Positions 7,719-15,410 of a DNA stretch of 64,000 nt are shown one piece after another; position 1 is the stretch's first letter, and every line of letters starts with the position of its first letter. The stretch lies in NCBI GenBank assembly GCA_030247855.1, contig JAPDRN010000070.1:121710-185709 (forward strand), given 5' to 3'. The notes under the pieces were generated by a model that saw only the letters and a program-made list of their open reading frames with translations, was not told the origin of the DNA and searched no databases. The position numbers and the translations under genes are program-made. Origin of the DNA: Knufia peltigerae (lineage: Eukaryota > Ascomycota > Eurotiomycetes > Chaetothyriales > Trichomeriaceae).

Positions 7719-8513
7719 TCACCCCTCGCTGAACAGCTGGTTCAAGGCCGCATACCCCGGCGCCCCCTCCGGCATCGCCATCGCGTCGCGGAGAAAATCC
7801 TTGGTCGCCGCAGCCATCGCCGTCCATGCGTGCATGAACAACGCGGGCCCTGCGCTCAGCCGCCGCACGCCGGCCTGCGACAGCGCAGCAAACGACGCCA
7901 TCCCCGGCAGCCACATCAGGTTGAGAGGCAGCGACACGGCGCCAGAAACGGCCGCAGCCTCGTCCAGCGCGCGCAGCCCCGGCACGAAGCCGCCGTCGGC
8001 ACCGGCACGCGCATAGGCCTGCAGCCGATCAATGCTCATCCCCACTGCCTCATCACCTTCGGCCAGGCCGCGCAGATACACATCGGTGCGCGCATTGATG
8101 AACAGTGCTCGCCCGCCAAGCGCAGAACGGATGGCGCTGATCTTGGCCACCAGCGCCGCAGGGCTGCCAGCGCCGTCTTCGATGTTGATCCCGACCGCAC
8201 CCGCTTCCACCAGGCGCAGCACCCGCGCAGCGACCACGTCGGGGGCATCGCTGTAGCCGTCCTCGATATCGACAGTGACCGGCAACGAGGTAACGCCAAC
8301 GATTTCGGAAACCCGTTGCAGCAGCGCGGTATCAGGCAGCGCACCGCCATCGGCATGACCGCAGGACCACGCCATCGCAGCACTCGACGTTCCCACCGCG
8401 AGAGCCCTCTGCTGCTGGACCAGGCGGGCGCCACCGGCATCCCATACGTTGGGCAGCACGTAAAGATCCGCACCTTGGTGAAGTTGAACAAAACTGGCGT
8501 GAGCGTTTGACAT
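7719..8513 (-). CDS. Isocitrate lyase/PEP mutase superfamily protein
   Basis: A 264-residue TIM-barrel protein of the PEP mutase/isocitrate lyase superfamily. Metal and substrate positions are visible in DIEDGYSD and GINIEDG, and the barrel start reads PNVWDAGGARLV. It lacks the KKCGH catalytic motif of true isocitrate lyases, so it is more likely an oxaloacetate hydrolase, lyase or related small-acid enzyme; the substrate is unknown. A clear AGGAGG ribosome-binding site sits 5 bases before the ATG at 8513; the extra upstream in-frame residues are rejected. It is divergent from the GNAT gene across a 122-base spacer. Confidence 0.85.
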   Translation of the reverse strand: MSNAHASFVQLHQGADLYVLPNVWDAGGARLVQQQRALAVGTSSAAMAWSCGHADGGALPDTALLQRVSEIVGVTSLPVTVDIEDGYSDAPDVVAARVLRLVEAGAVGINIEDGAGSPAALVAKISAIRSALGGRALFINARTDVYLRGLAEGDEAVGMSIDRLQAYARAGADGGFVPGLRALDEAAAVSGAVSLPLNLMWLPGMASFAALSQAGVRRLSAGPALFMHAWTAMAAATKDFLRDAMAMPEGAPGYAALNQLFSEG

Positions 8514-8635
8514 GGAACCTCCTGATGACGGGGACGCGCAGTCTGCGCCCGAACCGGTTTCCGGGCTCGCCATGTTCGGACATCAATGGTCCGGACTCCC
8601 GCACAATGTGCCCGCCACCACGATGACGTGCATTC

Positions 8636-9079
8636 ATGACATCCCGCCCCTACCACTGCCGCGACATCACCGCCTGCCTGTCGATCTTCGACAGCAACAT
8701 GCCCACCTACTTCGCACCGGCAGAGCGGGGTGACTTCGAGCGTTTCCTGCATGAACACGCCGCGCAGTGCGCATTCCAGGTGATCGAAGTCGAGGGCCAA
8801 GTGGTGGCCTGTGGCGGCCTCTGGAACGGCGGCGAAGGCAGCGCCAGCTTCTGCTGGGGCATGGTCGGACGACGTCGCCACAGACAGGGGCTGGGACGCG
8901 CGCTGGCAGTGGCCCGCTTGCACCAGGCCGAAGCAGATCCGTCGATCCAGCGCATCACGCTCAGCACCAGCCAGCACACGCAGGGCTTCTATGCAGGCCT
9001 CGGCTTCCAGGTGCTGCGCGTGGTGGCCGACGGCCACGGCGCCGGGATCGACGCCGTGGAGATGGAGCGGGTGCTGTAG
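8636..9079 (+). CDS. GNAT family N-acetyltransferase
   Basis: A 147-residue acetyltransferase. The acetyl-CoA binding loop is seen as RRRHRQGLGRALAV (about residues 78-91), and the C-terminal strand carries the usual FYAGLGFQV. The acceptor cannot be predicted. It is a single-gene unit, divergent from the PEP-mutase-like gene and convergent with sugE. Confidence 0.85.
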   Translation: MTSRPYHCRDITACLSIFDSNMPTYFAPAERGDFERFLHEHAAQCAFQVIEVEGQVVACGGLWNGGEGSASFCWGMVGRRRHRQGLGRALAVARLHQAEADPSIQRITLSTSQHTQGFYAGLGFQVLRVVADGHGAGIDAVEMERVL

Positions 9080-9107
9080 CCTCCCGCCCCCCCCCCCTTG
9101 CCCGGCC

Positions 9108-9425
9108 TCAACTGCTGGAGAGTTTCATCAGCACCAGGCCGGCGACGATCAATACCGCTGCACCAATCCGCATCGGGTTGACCTGCTCGCCCAGGAACAC
9201 GATGCCGACCACGAAGGCACCGACCGCGCCGATGCCGGTCCAGATCGTATAAGCGGTGCCCAGCGGCAGACTGCGCATGGCGACGGCCAGCAGCCAGAAG
9301 CTGGCGATCATGCCGACGATGGTGATGATGGTGGGGGTGAGTTTGGTGAAGCCTTCAGACTGCTTCATCGATACGGCCCAGACGATTTCCAGCAGGCCGG
9401 CAAACAACAGATAGATCCAGGCCAT
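9108..9425 (-). CDS. sugE: SMR-family guanidinium exporter SugE/Gdx
   Basis: A 105-residue four-helix membrane protein of the small multidrug resistance family, in the Gdx (formerly SugE) subgroup. It has the coupling residue E13 (GLLEIVWA), Gdx-type MKSLP-like MRSLPLGTAYTIWTGIG, and the closing LGEQVNPMR-ALIVAG pattern. Gdx proteins are dual-topology dimers that exchange guanidinium for protons. The upstream leader carries a guanidine-II riboswitch, which independently supports guanidinium rather than quaternary drugs as the natural substrate. The start at 9425 follows AAAGGAGGG. Confidence 0.95.
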   Translation of the reverse strand: MAWIYLLFAGLLEIVWAVSMKQSEGFTKLTPTIITIVGMIASFWLLAVAMRSLPLGTAYTIWTGIGAVGAFVVGIVFLGEQVNPMRIGAAVLIVAGLVLMKLSSS

Positions 9426-9439
9426 GACAGCCCTCCTTT

Positions 9440-9500
9440 GGTAGGGCCAGGCCGTCCTGGTCATTGAATCCCGATGTGGGGGAGGTCGTTCCTCCTGCGG
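9440..9500 (-). promoter_or_regulatory. Guanidine-II (mini-ykkC) riboswitch
   Basis: The leader of sugE has two small hairpins with ACGR loops, the defining mini-ykkC feature. Hairpin 1 is at 9481-9495 (GGAGG, AACGA loop, CCTCC) and hairpin 2 at 9447-9460 (CCAGG, ACGG loop, CCTGG). Hairpin 2 ends 9 bases before AAAGGAGGG. Guanidine binding to two such loops is known to stabilise the pair and free the ribosome-binding site, so sugE should turn on with guanidine. Confidence 0.85.
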
Positions 9501-9718
9501 CCGGATTCTAGCAACGGCGGCAGCCCTGGGCCGATGCCGCAGGCAACGGGTTACATCGGATTCAGCGCGTGAAGCTGGCGTCAGCGCCCATGCCTGCGTT
9601 AGAATGCGCGTCTGCCATCGGTCAACGGATGCGCAGTCCGGCTGTGGTCTCCGGCGCACGACGCGCTGCTTCCCCTGGTCCGTGAATCGGCCGCCTCCGG
9701 GCGGCCAACGTCTCTATG

Positions 9719-9825
9719 GTGGCCCCGTCGGCCCCTCGCGACGCTAGGTCGAAAACTCCGCCAGGGCCGGAAGGCAGCAACGGTATCGATCGACGCGGGC
9801 GCCGAGGTCAGCCGGCGGGGCCACC
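9719..9825 (+). ncRNA. ffs: 4.5S signal recognition particle RNA
   Basis: A bacterial small SRP RNA of about 107 nt. The terminal stem pairs GGTGGCCCCG (9719-9728) with CGGGGCCACC (9816-9825). The conserved Ffh-binding domain is explicit: CAGGGCCGGAAGGCAGCAACGG around 9762-9783, with the GGAA tetraloop and internal-loop bases. Exact mature ends are approximate. A short GCCTTTTCGG follows. Confidence 0.95.
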
Positions 9826-9851
9826 GCCTTTTCGGGCGATACCCCGCCCTG

Positions 9852-9902
9852 GTAGATGCCAACCTTGGTTGGCGCCCTTCGCCGGGCATGGCCCGGCGCT
9901 AC
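9852..9902. repeat. SMAG-type inverted pair with two different stems
   Basis: GTAG plus GCCAACCTTGGTTGGC, then CGCCGGGCATGGCCCGGCG ending in CTAC. Both halves keep the GTAG boundary but have unrelated stems. The 3' edge overlaps the stop of the next minus-strand gene. Confidence 0.8.
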
Positions 9903-10288
9903 CGTGCCTCGGGCGTGCCCTGATGGAACACCATCCGCCAGCCCGTCGAATGCAGGCGCCACAGCGAGCTGCGCAGCACCCAGCGCTGCGGTTGGCCATC
10001 AACGTGAGAGCGGCTGCGGTAACGCACCTGGGCCAGGCCCTCTGCCAGCATCCACACGGCGTACCGGTCCGATTCGATCACAACCTGCGCACCCTCCAGC
10101 GGGATCTCTTCCAGCGCTGCCTCACGGCCATAGCACCGTCCAGAGCTGCCGATCTCGCCGAAATCCTCATCCAGCAATGCCGCCAGGCGCTGATGATCTG
10201 CGCGCACCTGCGGGGAGTGCAGTGCGCGTTCCAGCCCCTCCAGTTCGGCAGCCAGCGCCGACGTTGCGGCGTGGCCAGCGCTGCTCAC
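9899..10288 (-). CDS. DUF4440/NTF2-like domain protein
   Basis: A 129-residue protein with the cone-shaped NTF2/SnoaL-like fold pattern: an N-terminal helix (ALAAELEGLERALH), HQRLAALLDEDFGEIG, then strands ending WRMVFHQGTP. Family members bind small molecules or act in varied enzymes, and no function can be assigned. Translation starts at a GTG whose bases overlap the preceding gene's stop (GTGA), so it is translationally coupled to the metallo-beta-lactamase-fold gene. Confidence 0.78.
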   Translation of the reverse strand: MSSAGHAATSALAAELEGLERALHSPQVRADHQRLAALLDEDFGEIGSSGRCYGREAALEEIPLEGAQVVIESDRYAVWMLAEGLAQVRYRSRSHVDGQPQRWVLRSSLWRLHSTGWRMVFHQGTPEAR

Positions 10289-11052
10289 GGCGGATCCTGC
10301 GCCAGTACGTGCGGGGCGGTCGGCGGGGCCAGCACAACGCACTGGCCGGGCTGTGCCACCCGGTGTCCGCGCGCGACCAGAGCCTGGCCATCGGCCACGC
10401 TGGCGTAGTGGTACAGCATCATCCGTGCCTGCAGCTCGGCGCTGTACTCGCGTTCCAGGTCATCCACCCCGGTGTGCGAAGGATTGCCATGCAACCCGCA
10501 ATCGTGGGCGATCAGCTCATTGTCATTGGCAAAGCGCGCCAGCATTTCCGGAATCGGCCGGGTATCGCCGCTCCAGGTCAGCGCGCCCTGCAGCCGCAGG
10601 CCATAGGCTGTCTCCGGCCAGTGATGGCGCACCGGGAACACCTCCAGGCGCACGCCCTCGTGCCAGAACGCATCGCCCACCACGATCAGTTGGAAGGCAT
10701 CCCAGAAGTTGGCGCCGCCCTCGGCCAGCACGTTCGGGTAATCGCCGATGCGCTTGTGCAGCAGCGGCACCACCGTGGCCGGCACATACATGCGCACCTT
10801 GCCGCGCCGCTGCGCGCTGAAGAAGGTGTCCACGAACAGCCGTTCGAAACCCGCCACATGGTCCAGGTGTACATGGGTGACGAACAGCGCCTGTGGCATA
10901 TGCCCGTAGTGCGCCTTGAAGGCAGTCAGGCCTTCACCGCCACAGTCGATGGTCAGCCACGGCCGGCCATCACGCTCGATTACCGACATCGGCGAACCCA
11001 GCTCGACCGCCGACGCATTGCCGACGCCGAGGAAACGCAACGACCAGTCCAT
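10285..11052 (-). CDS. Metallo-beta-lactamase fold hydrolase (ribonuclease Z-like)
   Basis: A 255-residue MBL-fold hydrolase. The dinuclear metal motif is THVHLDHVAGF (about residues 59-69), and further ligands are SGDTR and HDCGLHG with a late HYAS. The layout resembles the RNase Z/phosphorylcholine esterase branch, but the exosite of tRNase Z is not seen, so the substrate is open. It overlaps kdkA upstream (ATGA) and the NTF2-like gene downstream (GTGA), giving a tight three-gene operon. Confidence 0.85.
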   Translation of the reverse strand: MDWSLRFLGVGNASAVELGSPMSVIERDGRPWLTIDCGGEGLTAFKAHYGHMPQALFVTHVHLDHVAGFERLFVDTFFSAQRRGKVRMYVPATVVPLLHKRIGDYPNVLAEGGANFWDAFQLIVVGDAFWHEGVRLEVFPVRHHWPETAYGLRLQGALTWSGDTRPIPEMLARFANDNELIAHDCGLHGNPSHTGVDDLEREYSAELQARMMLYHYASVADGQALVARGHRVAQPGQCVVLAPPTAPHVLAQDPP

Positions 11053-11801
11053 CAGGTGCCCCGGTTCCAGGCCATGTCATAGGCGCGACGCAGGCGCGCG
11101 TAGTCTTTTTCCACGTCTTCCACGCTGCGCTCGCCGCGCAGCTTGATCAACGAGCGCAGCAGGCGCTTGAGATTGCGCTCGCGCCAGGCGGTGGCCGGGA
11201 TGCGGATCACCCCGCGATCGAAGTCGATCAGCCAGCCATGGCCGTTGCCGTCGAACAGGATGTTGTGTGCATTGAGATCGGCATGGTCCAGCCCGGCACG
11301 ATGGAAGCGCGCGATCATCCGCCCGGTTTCTTCCCACGGCGCCCCGCGCCCGGCCACCAGTGCGCGGTCGGCCAGCGAGCGCACCCCTTCGATCCGTTCC
11401 ATCAGGATCGCGGCGCGGTAGCGCAGGCCCTCACGCATGTAGAAGGCGGCAATCGGCCTGGGCACCGGCAGCTTCTTCTCGCGCAGCGCGCGCATCAGCC
11501 GGAATTCGGCAAAGCTGCGGGTCCGGTCCGCCCCCCGCCAGATGTACTGGTCGTGGCTGATCCGGGCCGCCAGCCCCCCGCGCAGGTAGTGCCGCAACAC
11601 GCTGGGACCGAACGGCGCATCCACCAACCAGGCGCTGCCGCGGCCGCCCTCACCCACCGGCCGGGCCCTGCCGGCCCAGTGCTGTGGCGAGAACAGACCG
11701 ATGTCGGCTTGCCGCAGCCGCTCGCGGTCGAACAGAATGGCCCCGATGCCGCGACCCTCGCGGCATGGCGTCAGCGCTTCATTGGCGTCGAATGCGACCA
11801 T
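11052..11801 (-). CDS. kdkA: 3-deoxy-D-manno-octulosonic acid (Kdo) kinase
   Basis: A 249-residue lipopolysaccharide kinase of the protein-kinase-like fold. It shows GGRGSAWLVDAPFGPSVLRHYLRGG near residues 50-75, the catalytic loop HADLNAHNILFD and the metal site LIDFDRG. KdkA phosphorylates the Kdo residue of the inner core in single-Kdo lipopolysaccharides. The chosen start MVAFDA matches the Xanthomonas protein; nine more upstream in-frame residues are possible but run towards the divergent start. It heads the kdkA-MBL-NTF2 unit and faces a GT9 gene across 20 bases. Confidence 0.93.
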   Translation of the reverse strand: MVAFDANEALTPCREGRGIGAILFDRERLRQADIGLFSPQHWAGRARPVGEGGRGSAWLVDAPFGPSVLRHYLRGGLAARISHDQYIWRGADRTRSFAEFRLMRALREKKLPVPRPIAAFYMREGLRYRAAILMERIEGVRSLADRALVAGRGAPWEETGRMIARFHRAGLDHADLNAHNILFDGNGHGWLIDFDRGVIRIPATAWRERNLKRLLRSLIKLRGERSVEDVEKDYARLRRAYDMAWNRGT

Positions 11802-11821
11802 TCCTTTGAGTCTAACAACAC

Positions 11822-12868
11822 ATGGCATCAGCGTCCTCCTCCTTGTGTCTTCTGCGCCTGTCCGCTCTTGGCGATGTGACCCACGTAGTGCCGCTGGTGC
11901 GCACCCTGCAGGCCGCGCGCCCGGATACGCCGATCCACTGGATCATCGACAAGGTCGGGCAGAAGCTGCTTGATGGCCTGCCGGGCGTCACCTTCCATGC
12001 CTACGACAAGAAGACCGGCATGGCCGGAGTGAAGGAGCTGCGCAAGCAGCTGCCGCCCGGGCGTTTCGAGGCCCTGCTGCAGATGCAGGTGGCGTTCCGC
12101 GCCAACGTGCTGTCGGCCTTCATTCCCGCAGATCGCCGCATCGGGTACGACCGCAGCCGCTCCAAGGACCTGCACGGCCTCTTCATCAACGAACGAATCC
12201 CTGATCGCCCGGGCATCCATGTGCTCGATGCCATCGGCAGCTTCTGCGAGCCGCTGGGCCTGCGCCAGACCGACGTCAGCTGGGATCTGGCCGTGCCGCA
12301 GGCCGCCTATGACTGGGCCGCTGCGCAATGGCAGGACGATGGCCGGCCGGTGCTGATGATCTCGCCGTGCTCCAGCCACGTGCGCCGCAACTGGTACGCC
12401 GACCGCTACGCCGAGGTCGCCAACCATGCCGTCACGCGCGGTTGGCGGATCGTGCTGTGCGGTGGTCGCAGCGAACTGGAGCGCAGCATGGCCGACGCCA
12501 TCCTGGCCCAGCTGGATGTTCCGGCGCTGGACCTGGTCGGCAAGGACACGCTCAAGCAGCTGCCGGCCCTGCTGGCGCGCGCCAATCTGGTGATGACCCC
12601 GGACTCTGGCCCGATGCACATCGCCAATGCGATGGGTACCAAGGTGCTGGGCCTGCATGCGGCCAGCAACCCGAACCGCAGCGGCCCCTATTCGGACCGC
12701 CGCTACTGCGCGGACCGCTACGACGACGCGGCGCGCAAGTACCTGGGCAAGCAGGCCGCCGACCTCAAGTGGGGCACCAAGATCGAATTCGACGATGTGA
12801 TGGAACTGATCACCGTCGAGGACGGCATTGCCGCGTTCGAGCGTTACGTCGCCGACCATCTGGGATGA
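11822..12868 (+). CDS. Glycosyltransferase family 9 (heptosyltransferase-like)
   Basis: A 348-residue GT-B enzyme of the ADP-heptose:LPS heptosyltransferase family. It begins LCLLRLSALGDVTHVVPL, typical of RfaF/WaaC relatives, and has the nucleotide-sugar site TPDSGPMHIANAMGTKVLGL near residues 258-277. It probably transfers a core sugar, consistent with kdkA immediately divergent. The acceptor is not predictable from sequence. The 20-base spacer to kdkA means the promoters of the pair must overlap coding sequence. Confidence 0.9.
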   Translation: MASASSSLCLLRLSALGDVTHVVPLVRTLQAARPDTPIHWIIDKVGQKLLDGLPGVTFHAYDKKTGMAGVKELRKQLPPGRFEALLQMQVAFRANVLSAFIPADRRIGYDRSRSKDLHGLFINERIPDRPGIHVLDAIGSFCEPLGLRQTDVSWDLAVPQAAYDWAAAQWQDDGRPVLMISPCSSHVRRNWYADRYAEVANHAVTRGWRIVLCGGRSELERSMADAILAQLDVPALDLVGKDTLKQLPALLARANLVMTPDSGPMHIANAMGTKVLGLHAASNPNRSGPYSDRRYCADRYDDAARKYLGKQAADLKWGTKIEFDDVMELITVEDGIAAFERYVADHLG

Positions 12869-12944
12869 GCGGCGGGCCAGGCGACTGAGCGCTGTCTACT
12901 GGGCGCGGACATTGGTCCGCACCGTCCCGCAGCCCGGGAGATCC

Positions 12945-12967
12945 ATCCACGCATGGCGTGGATCTAC
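12945..12967 (-). repeat. SMAG palindromic repeat (inverted)
   Basis: ATCCACGCATGGCGTGGATCTAC, the minus-strand form of the standard repeat, between convergent genes. Confidence 0.9.
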
Positions 12968-12986
12968 TGCGCCGGGCCGGCCGGGA

Positions 12987-13391
12987 TTACGCGCGCTGCG
13001 TGTAATCCTGGTAGGACTTCTCTTCCACGTACGCCGAACCCAGCGCCAGGTTGATCGCCTTCTTGATGCGTGCGCGTTCGTCGTTGCGCAGGTACACGCT
13101 GCGCGCCAGGTCGATGAACCCTTGATCGAAAGCCTGCGCCTTGTCCTTCAGGCGGATGTCGTCCTCGATCTCCCACAGCTGCTCGTTGACGGTCTTCAGC
13201 TCGGCGCGCAGCTTGGCGATGTCCTTCACTGCCGCCGGGTGCGCCATCCAGGTGGTTTCCAGCGCGGACAGCTCCTTGCGTACGTTGGCCAGCTTGCCTT
13301 CGTCACTGATGCGCTCGGACTTGATCTGCAGGATCGAGATCTTGTCCAGCAGCTCGCCGAATGAAACGGGAACGAGGATTTCAGCGGTCAT
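12987..13391 (-). CDS. DUF6165 family protein
   Basis: A 134-residue conserved protein with no assigned function. It is mostly helical and charged (SFGELLDKISILQIKSERI, KLRAELKTVNEQLWEIEDDI), suggesting a coiled-coil. No signal peptide or membrane segment is seen. The ATG at 13391 starts the conserved MTAEILVPVSF. Nearby kdkA and the GT9 gene suggest, but do not show, a link with envelope polysaccharide. Confidence 0.8.
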   Translation of the reverse strand: MTAEILVPVSFGELLDKISILQIKSERISDEGKLANVRKELSALETTWMAHPAAVKDIAKLRAELKTVNEQLWEIEDDIRLKDKAQAFDQGFIDLARSVYLRNDERARIKKAINLALGSAYVEEKSYQDYTQRA

Positions 13392-13445
13392 GGGGAACGC
13401 TCCAGCAAATGATGCACACATGGTAACCCGCCGCACGGGAACGCC

Positions 13446-13468
13446 ATCCACGCATGGCGTGGATCTAC
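13446..13468 (-). repeat. SMAG palindromic repeat (inverted)
   Basis: Standard ATCCACGC-type stem ending in CTAC, directly adjoining the tRNA-linked element at 13469-13562. Confidence 0.9.
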
Positions 13469-13562
13469 TGAAGCATCCGCGGGGAGAGGCCGGCAAAGGG
13501 AGGGGGGCCGAACGTTGCATCGCAACGTTTGGGGCGACGCGCGAAGCGTCGTCGCATCCCCG
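13469..13562 (-). repeat. tRNA-adjacent structured repeat element, copy C
   Basis: Read on the minus strand it starts GGGGATGCG after the tRNA-Ser(CGA) palindrome. It continues with CGTCGCCCCAAACGTTGC/GCAACGTT and CCCTCCCTTTGCCGGCCTCTCCCCG. These blocks match copy B downstream of tRNA-Ser(GGA) in the same order. The right-hand inverted repeat of the other copies is missing, apparently replaced by the SMAG repeat. Confidence 0.6.
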
Positions 13563-13618
13563 CGCCAGATTAAAAAAGAAGGGCTGCCTTTCGGCAGCCC
13601 TTCTTTTTTAATCTGGCG
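13563..13618. terminator. Extended palindromic terminator that includes the tRNA-Ser(CGA) 3' end
   Basis: Two perfect 26-base arms (13563-13588 and 13593-13618) with a 4-base loop. The core GGGCTGCC/GGCAGCCC and T6 run is a terminator for the minus-strand tRNA. As at tRNA-Ser(GGA), the outer arms duplicate in inverted form the last tRNA bases (CGCCA) plus GATT. Confidence 0.85.
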
Positions 13619-13704
13619 GAGAGGGGGGGATTCGAACCCCCGAGGCGCTATAAACGCCTGCCTGATTTCGAGTCAGGTACATTCAACCGCTCTGCCACCT
13701 CTCC
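13614..13704 (-). tRNA. tRNA-Ser (anticodon CGA)
   Basis: A class II tRNA, 91 nt with encoded CCA. Anticodon stem CCTGA/TCAGG has loop CTCGAAA. The acceptor is GGAGAGG, and the variable arm includes GGCGTTTATAGCGCC. Confidence 0.96.
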
Positions 13705-13733
13705 AGATGTTCCCCGGCGAACCGGGGACGCGC

Positions 13734-13762
13734 ATCATACGAGGAAGCGCGGCTGACGACAA
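13734..13762 (-). promoter_or_regulatory. Sigma-70-type promoter of tRNA-Ser(CGA)
   Basis: On the minus strand TTGTCG (13757-13762), a 17-base spacer and TATGAT (13734-13739) are followed by a GC-rich discriminator (GCGCGTCCCC). Confidence 0.65.
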
Positions 13763-13872
13763 GTCATTACGCCCGATGAAGTGAAATTTTCCTGACTGCA
13801 TGGCTTGCCGGATGTCCGCTTGGCCGTGATGATGCCGTTCTCCCCGGCATTACCCCGTCCCCAGCAGCCACC

Positions 13873-14577
13873 ATGATCGAATTCGGACACCTCACCCACC
13901 CCGGCCTGCGCCGCGAGCTCAACGAGGACACCTATTACGGTGACGGCGAGCTGGCCCTGTGGCTGGTAGCCGACGGCATGGGCGGGCACGCCTGCGGTGA
14001 GGTGGCCAGCGCACTGGCGCGCGAGACCATCGTCCGCGAGATCCGCCGTGGCGCGCCGTTGGCGCAGGCGATCCGCACAGCCGACGAAGAGATCATCCGC
14101 GCCTCGCGCCGGCGCAACGACAGCCTGCCGATGGGCACCACCGTGGTCGCTGCACGGGTGCAGGGCAACCGCTACGAAGTCGCCTGGGTCGGCGACAGCC
14201 GCGCCTATCTGTGGCGCGATGGCCAGCTTGCCCAGCTCAGCCAGGACCACAGCGTGGTGCAGGAACTGGTCGCGCAGGGCAACCTGACCGCCGAGCAGGC
14301 GCGCGCCCATCCGCACCGCAACGTGGTCACCCAGGCCCTGGGCGTCACCGACCCGGCACACCTGAACGTGGCGACCACCAGCGGCGAACTACGCCCGGGC
14401 ATGCAGTTGCTGCTGTGCAGTGATGGCCTGACCGAAGAAGTGGATGACCGAGGCATCGCCCGCACCCTCGCCTTCGACGATGCCAGCGCCCAGGAATGCG
14501 TGGACAGCCTGGTCGCCACCGCCCTCGACGGCGGCGGCTCGGACAACATCACCGTGATCCTGGTGCGCTGCCACTGA
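13873..14577 (+). CDS. PP2C-family serine/threonine phosphatase
   Basis: A 234-residue phosphatase of the PPM/PP2C fold. Metal-binding motifs are in order: RELNEDTYY (motif 1), VADGMGGHACGE (motif 2), MGTTVVAA, WVGDSRAYLW and, at the end, GGGSDNITVILV. It is a soluble stand-alone catalytic domain, like Stp/PrpC. No partner kinase or FHA/VgrG gene is nearby, so its substrate is unknown. The ATG at 13873 follows a short leader after the divergent tRNA-Ser(CGA) promoter. Confidence 0.93.
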   Translation: MIEFGHLTHPGLRRELNEDTYYGDGELALWLVADGMGGHACGEVASALARETIVREIRRGAPLAQAIRTADEEIIRASRRRNDSLPMGTTVVAARVQGNRYEVAWVGDSRAYLWRDGQLAQLSQDHSVVQELVAQGNLTAEQARAHPHRNVVTQALGVTDPAHLNVATTSGELRPGMQLLLCSDGLTEEVDDRGIARTLAFDDASAQECVDSLVATALDGGGSDNITVILVRCH

Positions 14578-14585
14578 GCAACGGC

Positions 14586-14632
14586 ATCCACGCATGGCGT
14601 GGATCTACAGTAGAGCCACGCCATGCGTGGCT
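14586..14632. repeat. SMAG tail-to-tail dimer
   Basis: An inverted copy ending CTAC (14586-14608) abuts, after one base, a direct copy starting GTAG (14610-14632; stem GAGCCACGC variant). It lies between convergent PP2C and dnaQ. Confidence 0.88.
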
Positions 14633-14677
14633 GCATTTCGCACCTGTCATTCCGCCATGCGTAGCTGCCGCGGTCGC

Positions 14678-15406
14678 CTACGCGCTCGCAGCCTCTTCCA
14701 CCTTCGGACCGTCCCACAATGCGTGGCCGGCCTTCTTGCGCAGCCGCTCCAGGCGCGCCGCATGCGCTTCCTGCTCCGACGGCGTGGCCACCACGCGCGG
14801 GCGCGGCAGCAGCTTGGACGCATCGAACGCCTGCAACGCCGCAGCGCCGCCGGCATCATCATCGCCCAGCCCGAAGCCGATCTCTTCCTGGCCCGAGGTC
14901 AGTGCGATGTACACATCGCCCAGAATCTGCGCATCCAGCAGACCGCCATGCAGGGCGCGGTGCGAGTTGTCCACGCCCAGCCGCTTGCACAGGGCATCCA
15001 GCGAGTTGCGCTGGCCCGGGAAACGCTCGCGCGCAAGCGCCAGGGTATCGATCACCGTGCAGCGATCGGTGATCTTCCCGTACTGCTCCCCCAGCAGGGA
15101 CAGCTCATTGTCGAGGAATCCCAGATCGAACGCGGCGTTGTGGATGATCAACTCGGCGCCATCGATGAAGGCAAGGAACTCCTCCACGACCTGCGCGAAC
15201 TCCGGCTTGTCGGCCAGGAATTCCAGGGTCAGGCCGGTCACTTCCTGCGCCCCCTGTTCGAATTCGCAGTCCGGCTTCAGGTACTGGTGATAGGTGTTGC
15301 CGGTCGGGCGGCGCTTGAACAACTCGACGCAGCCGATTTCGACGACGCGGTTGCCCTTCTTCCACTCCAGGCCGGTGGTTTCGGTATCAAGGATGATCTG
15401 ACGCAT
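14678..15406 (-). CDS. dnaQ: DNA polymerase III subunit epsilon (proofreading exonuclease)
   Basis: A 242-residue DEDDh exonuclease. ExoI is LDTETTGLE (D7, E9), ExoII HNAAFDLGFLDNE and ExoIII HRALHGGLLDAQIL. The C-terminal tail that binds the alpha subunit is present. DnaQ gives the replicase its 3'-5' proofreading. It lies 4 bases after the rnhA stop, in the order methyltransferase-rnhA-dnaQ also found in E. coli next to gloB and mltD. Confidence 0.97.
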   Translation of the reverse strand: MRQIILDTETTGLEWKKGNRVVEIGCVELFKRRPTGNTYHQYLKPDCEFEQGAQEVTGLTLEFLADKPEFAQVVEEFLAFIDGAELIIHNAAFDLGFLDNELSLLGEQYGKITDRCTVIDTLALARERFPGQRNSLDALCKRLGVDNSHRALHGGLLDAQILGDVYIALTSGQEEIGFGLGDDDAGGAAALQAFDASKLLPRPRVVATPSEQEAHAARLERLRKKAGHALWDGPKVEEAASA

Positions 15407-15410
15407 GGGC

